DNA from: Piper betle
Lineage: Eukaryota > Streptophyta > Magnoliopsida > Piperales > Piperaceae
Direction: 5' to 3'
Assembly (NCBI GenBank): GCA_033002965.1
Contig: JAURVB010012602.1
Span: 124,001 to 188,000, forward strand
DNA length: 64,000 bases
Under the pieces are notes generated by a model. That model saw nothing but the letters and a program-made list of their open reading frames with translations, was not told the origin of the DNA and did not search any database. The translations under genes and the position numbers were made by a program. Positions within the stretch are counted from its first letter, which is position 1, and every line of letters begins with the position of its first letter. Positions 60,501 to 64,000 of this stretch are shown piece after piece.

Positions 60501-63334
60501 GAATGGAACAGTCCGCTGGCACTAATCCAGAGCCCGCTTTGACTGTCACGGCATCCTCTGCATGGTACGTGCAGTCGATTTCTCCATCTCTCGTCTCACT
60601 GAAAACTCGATAAAACTATATATATAGGCCTGGGAAGGGATTCATATAATAGGCCCGAAGGCAACTTGTGGTGGATCTTGTTTTCGAAATCATCCTCGAG
60701 GGATCTCATCCTCGAGGGGTTATTAATCCGGAAAATATTCGGTTAAATGACCCGAGTTAAGTGGGATCCAATAAAACACCACTTAACCCGTCCTGCAAAT
60801 AATAACATAAACATACAATAGAAAAGCGTAAAACAAGACGAGTCCTAAACGGACCTGGTGGAAGCTCCAAGCGTGTCATCGCGCCTAGGCGGCGAGCTCC
60901 TACTTCGTACCTACACATCAAAACTAGATACTAACGCCCGCTAACTAAATGATGCATCAAACTCAACAAACATCACACAATACGAATAACATCCATCAAC
61001 AATCAAGTAATCATAATGTAAAAGTAATTCTACGTCATCCTATTCATACCAATTTTATACTGTTTTTCTAAGTTACGTCATACTCGATTAACATGCTCAT
61101 ATTTACTTATCTCACTAGACTACTTATCCTCCATGCACTATCAATCACATCATGTAACTTCATTCATACTCTGATATTCATCATGATAATTAATCAACCC
61201 TAGCATGCTATGCTAACAATTATCATCAATTTTAAATAAATCAATCGGAGGTAATTATACCTCACGTCGTCGGCAATCGGCGACGGCTAGGGTTCCGTCG
61301 CGCGTCTCGGAGCTCAAATTCGGCGCTCATCGGCGTCCGAAGCTCGATCGGGCTCCACTGGGTGAGCCCCGCGGAAGATCCGGTGAATTCCGGCGAATTC
61401 CAGAAATTCCGATTTTCCGGCGGTTTTCCGGCAGCTACTGGCGGTTTTCCGGCGACTTCCGGTGGTTTTCCGGCGACAATCGCCGGCGGCGTCTACTAGC
61501 TGGATAGGGGTCATATAGGGTACCATTGGAACCGGCTCGGCGAGCCCGACACATCCACGATGTCCACATGGTCGGCCGAGGCGGTGGCTCGCCGGAAAAA
61601 GGCTAAAACAGAGCCGGCGGCGATGGGTGGCTCGATCCGGCCGCCCTGGGCGGCGCTGGCCTCCGTGCCGGTCGGGGAGGGTCGCTGGGTGGTCGACGGT
61701 GCTGAGGTGACCACCTGATCGTGGTGGCGATGCTCGCCGGCGGCGGAATCGGCGACGCGACCGAAATGTCGCCGCGGTGCTAGGCGAGCCGATTCCGACG
61801 TCGCGGCGGCCTGGCAGCGGCCGGGGCCGGTCGGGGCGGCACGGCGACGCCTTGGCGGAGCTGGGCGGCGACGATCGGCGGCCGGGCGGCGCCGACAGCG
61901 GCGGCGGCGACGCTGCACAGGGGCGGCGTCGGGGTTTGGTTTGAGGAAGAAAGAAGGCGCTGTGTGGTGGCAAGGTCGTAAATATTACTTGACTCGTCTC
62001 CGGCTCGAGTCAAGTATAATAACTAAGTCGTATTAAATCCTAAAAAATTCATAAAAATCGGGAAAAAATCCCGTAAAATCAAACAACACCACAAAAAATT
62101 ATAATGATATGCTCTAGAACTATCAACCCACCCAAACTGCCCGAACGCGTCCTAACGCGATAAACGGCCTAATACTAATTCTACGATCCACTATATATAA
62201 AAATAAAAAAATAAAAAAAAATGACTGGCATACTCTCATATATCTGATAACTCATTCTGTTCTGCTGTGTTCATGACGTTATCATCATATACTTGGGTAC
62301 GCATGACCCTCATAGCTCATACACGCGACTGGCATCGGCTCGGTACACGTGTCCTGAAACTGACTCAACTCGAAAGATAACGGTCCAACCGACCGGTTCT
62401 GAATATAAAACCCTGACTCGAATCGTGGGTTTTACAGCAATGCAGCGCATGTCTAGACTTGTGGTTTCAAAGGGTACTGAAGGCGACTGCCTGAGAGTGC
62501 TCGGCCTTTGTGCTCAAGGCCAGGAGTAATATGGAAGGTGCAGAGGGCGGTAAGGAATGAAATTTGATGCGAGAAGCGATAGAGAAATGGCCAAGGTATG
62601 AGAATGAGAAAGAAAGGGGACGCTGTCGACTCGAGGGCGACGGCCCGACGGCGACGGCTCCCGTATGTGCCCTGATGAGAGTTCTTGAGGAAGTATATGG
62701 TTTTGATTCAACAGGAGAGTTTGCTCTCCTGTGCCAGATTGATATTAGTTATTTTCCGGGCCGGTAACACTCGTTACTGACGGTTTTTCTATATATATGT
62801 AGGTGAGGAATGCGAGCGATGAAAGCTGTCGGGACTGCGGAGGAGCAGCACGGAACCGCGCACACATGTACCTGCCGCGTGTAACGTATGTATAATGATG
62901 GTGTGTTCTTGTTATGCAAATGATAATTTTGATGTGTTTCCGTGAATGAATTATTTGTTATGAAACGAACTGATAAATATGACTGAGTAGGGAGCCTTGG
63001 AGTTCAGACTCGGCTCGGGTAAAAACGAATGAGATAATGATTTAATGTTATGTTAGATTGTTTTGTGTTATTGTGTTTTCATAAAATAGTATATATTTTC
63101 TTTTGGTTTTTCATTTGTCGTTTTGTCTTATTTTGCTTGTACATCATAGCATGCATGTAGGACTCCGTTAGAACCCAATCGTTCCCATTCATGCATTTCA
63201 TATTTGCATCTCCATCTTGAGACGCCGAGAGTAGATCCTGGTCGGCTTAACCGAATCTAGTAGATTAGCGAACGGTTCGGTCGCCGGTGACATTTCCGGG
63301 TCGGTTCACGGGTGAACCGAAACGGGGTGTTACA
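57547..63334 (+). repeat. 3' LTR, interrupted
   Basis: Two collinear parts, 57547-59495 and 62437-63334, together about 2847 bp, match the 5' LTR almost base for base with scattered substitutions and small indels (for example around 57770-57870 and 58204-58250). The break lies at the position corresponding to about 51777 of the 5' LTR; just before it about 15-20 nt differ between the LTRs. Confidence 0.95.
59496..62436 (-). mobile_element. solo LTR of a related element, inverted, nested in the 3' LTR
   Basis: On the minus strand it begins TGTAAAACCCACGATTCGAG and ends GGGGTGTTACA, with the same order of modules as the host LTR: gene-like module, GC-rich tract (61300-61970), GAG/GTATAA junction, AT-rich stretch, TATA-like sequence. 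It is clearly diverged from the host LTR, so it belongs to a related subfamily. No internal region is present. No convincing 5-bp target duplication was found (GACTG before, GCAAT after), which suggests deletion at the junction or formation by recombination between elements. Confidence 0.85.
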
Positions 63335-64000
63335 CATAGTCACGATTTATATAGAGAGGAAAGATAAATATATATTAAAGAGAAGTAAAGATGGAAAGGC
63401 CGGGCTAGAAAAACGAAAATAGAAAGGTTGCATTTAATGAATATGTGATTGGCGTGACAGGCATCTCGTCATATCAACAAATGCATTATCTTGAAAACCT
63501 AGCTCCTCATCATTACCCTCAACTTTATTAATTTTCCTTTAACTTTGGAAAAATCACTTCTCTTTTTTAACTAGTTGTGATATCATGACAATATTTTTTT
63601 CAATACTTGTACGCAAGTTGTTAAGCTGAGCATTTGTTAATATGACATGTAATATAGGTTGTAAAACTTAAATTCAGATTACAAATATGTCGACATTATT
63701 TCTATTTGGCACATAATATGTCATTGGCAAATACAAGGCATATCTCATTATAAAAGATGCTTTAAGCATGTAATATATGTTGTATAAGGTATTAGGGGAT
63801 AACAAATATGTCAATATCACTAGGTGCAGATATTTTGTATGCTAGACTTTTCGTCGGCATATATATCTAAATTGTACTGCATATTTATCTTACGAAAAAT
63901 AGTTTTAAAAGTGCAAAGTGATATTCAAGATAGTCAAAAAGCCTTTCAAATTAATACTTAAAATGATAGAAATAATATTTGCATAGTTGTCAATTTCAAA
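63335..64000. other. flanking DNA right of the retrotransposon
   Basis: Begins with the right CATAG target duplication, then AT-rich DNA with no recognised gene or repeat up to the window edge. Confidence 0.6.

Larger units (their letters stand above)
49815..63334 (+). mobile_element. Ty3/gypsy chromovirus (Tekay/Del type) LTR retrotransposon, nested
   Basis: A complete 13.5-kb insertion with a 5-bp target duplication CATAG (49810-49814 and 63335-63339). Order: 5' LTR, primer binding site, gag, RT-RNaseH-integrase, polypurine tract, 3' LTR. The LTRs start TGTAAAACCC and end GGGGTGTTACA. Very long LTRs and a C-terminal chromodomain-like motif (VQWTRRG.EEATWE...MRKRYPELF) place it in the Tekay/Del clade. 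The two LTRs are nearly identical, so the insertion is fairly young. A related solo LTR sits inverted inside the 3' LTR. The copy looks non-autonomous: gag is frame-broken, a stop separates gag from pol, and no protease is present. Confidence 0.95.

Overview
The window is nuclear DNA of a flowering plant. Its genes have many short exons with GT..AG introns, the intergenic DNA is AT-rich, the ribosomal protein promoter carries a telo-box and site II motifs, and it holds a chromovirus LTR retrotransposon and small DNA transposons. Gene content alone does not fix the species.

Layout. Seven genes are recognisable. On the minus strand: organellar phenylalanyl-tRNA synthetase (cut by the left window edge), a nuclear lamina coiled-coil protein of the NMCP2/CRWN4 type (6.7-13.7 kb), ribosomal protein eL36 (16.8-18.7 kb), a secreted xyloglucan endotransglucosylase/hydrolase (31.2-32.7 kb), a DUF676-type serine esterase (38.2-40.9 kb) and the Sec1/Munc18 protein VPS45 (43.8-48.5 kb). 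On the plus strand: a class II HD-Zip transcription factor (27.5-28.6 kb). Two decayed genes lie between them: an HSBP (heat-shock-factor-binding protein) pseudogene at 5.0-5.6 kb, and a PR-1 pseudogene split in two by transposons at 19.5-21.3 kb. These are unlinked housekeeping or regulatory genes with no shared pathway.

Mobile DNA. From 49815 to 63334 lies one LTR retrotransposon (Ty3/gypsy chromovirus, Tekay/Del type) with a CATAG target duplication. It has about 2.85-kb LTRs, an initiator-tRNA-Met primer site present twice, a frame-broken gag with three zinc knuckles, and an RT-RNaseH-integrase ORF with no protease. Its 3' LTR is split by a related solo LTR in inverted orientation. Smaller elements are two hAT-type MITEs (35.75 and 42.04 kb), three elements ending in GTTG..AATCGG-type inverted repeats (19.8, 20.3 and 23.5 kb), and a possible MULE-like element with a GC-rich core (30.0-30.7 kb).

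Most unusual signals. First, a roughly 60-bp module ending in TTACGAAAATGCC and followed by a GC-rich tract occurs in all three retrotransposon LTR copies and also inside the three small inverted-repeat DNA elements. Second, in the LTRs this GC-rich tract ends in a conserved splice-donor-like site, with a conserved acceptor about 460 bp downstream. Third, four otherwise well-preserved genes (CRWN4, HD-Zip II, esterase, VPS45) each contain a one-base frame break, three of them in homopolymers, which suggests residual assembly error as an alternative to real pseudogenisation.
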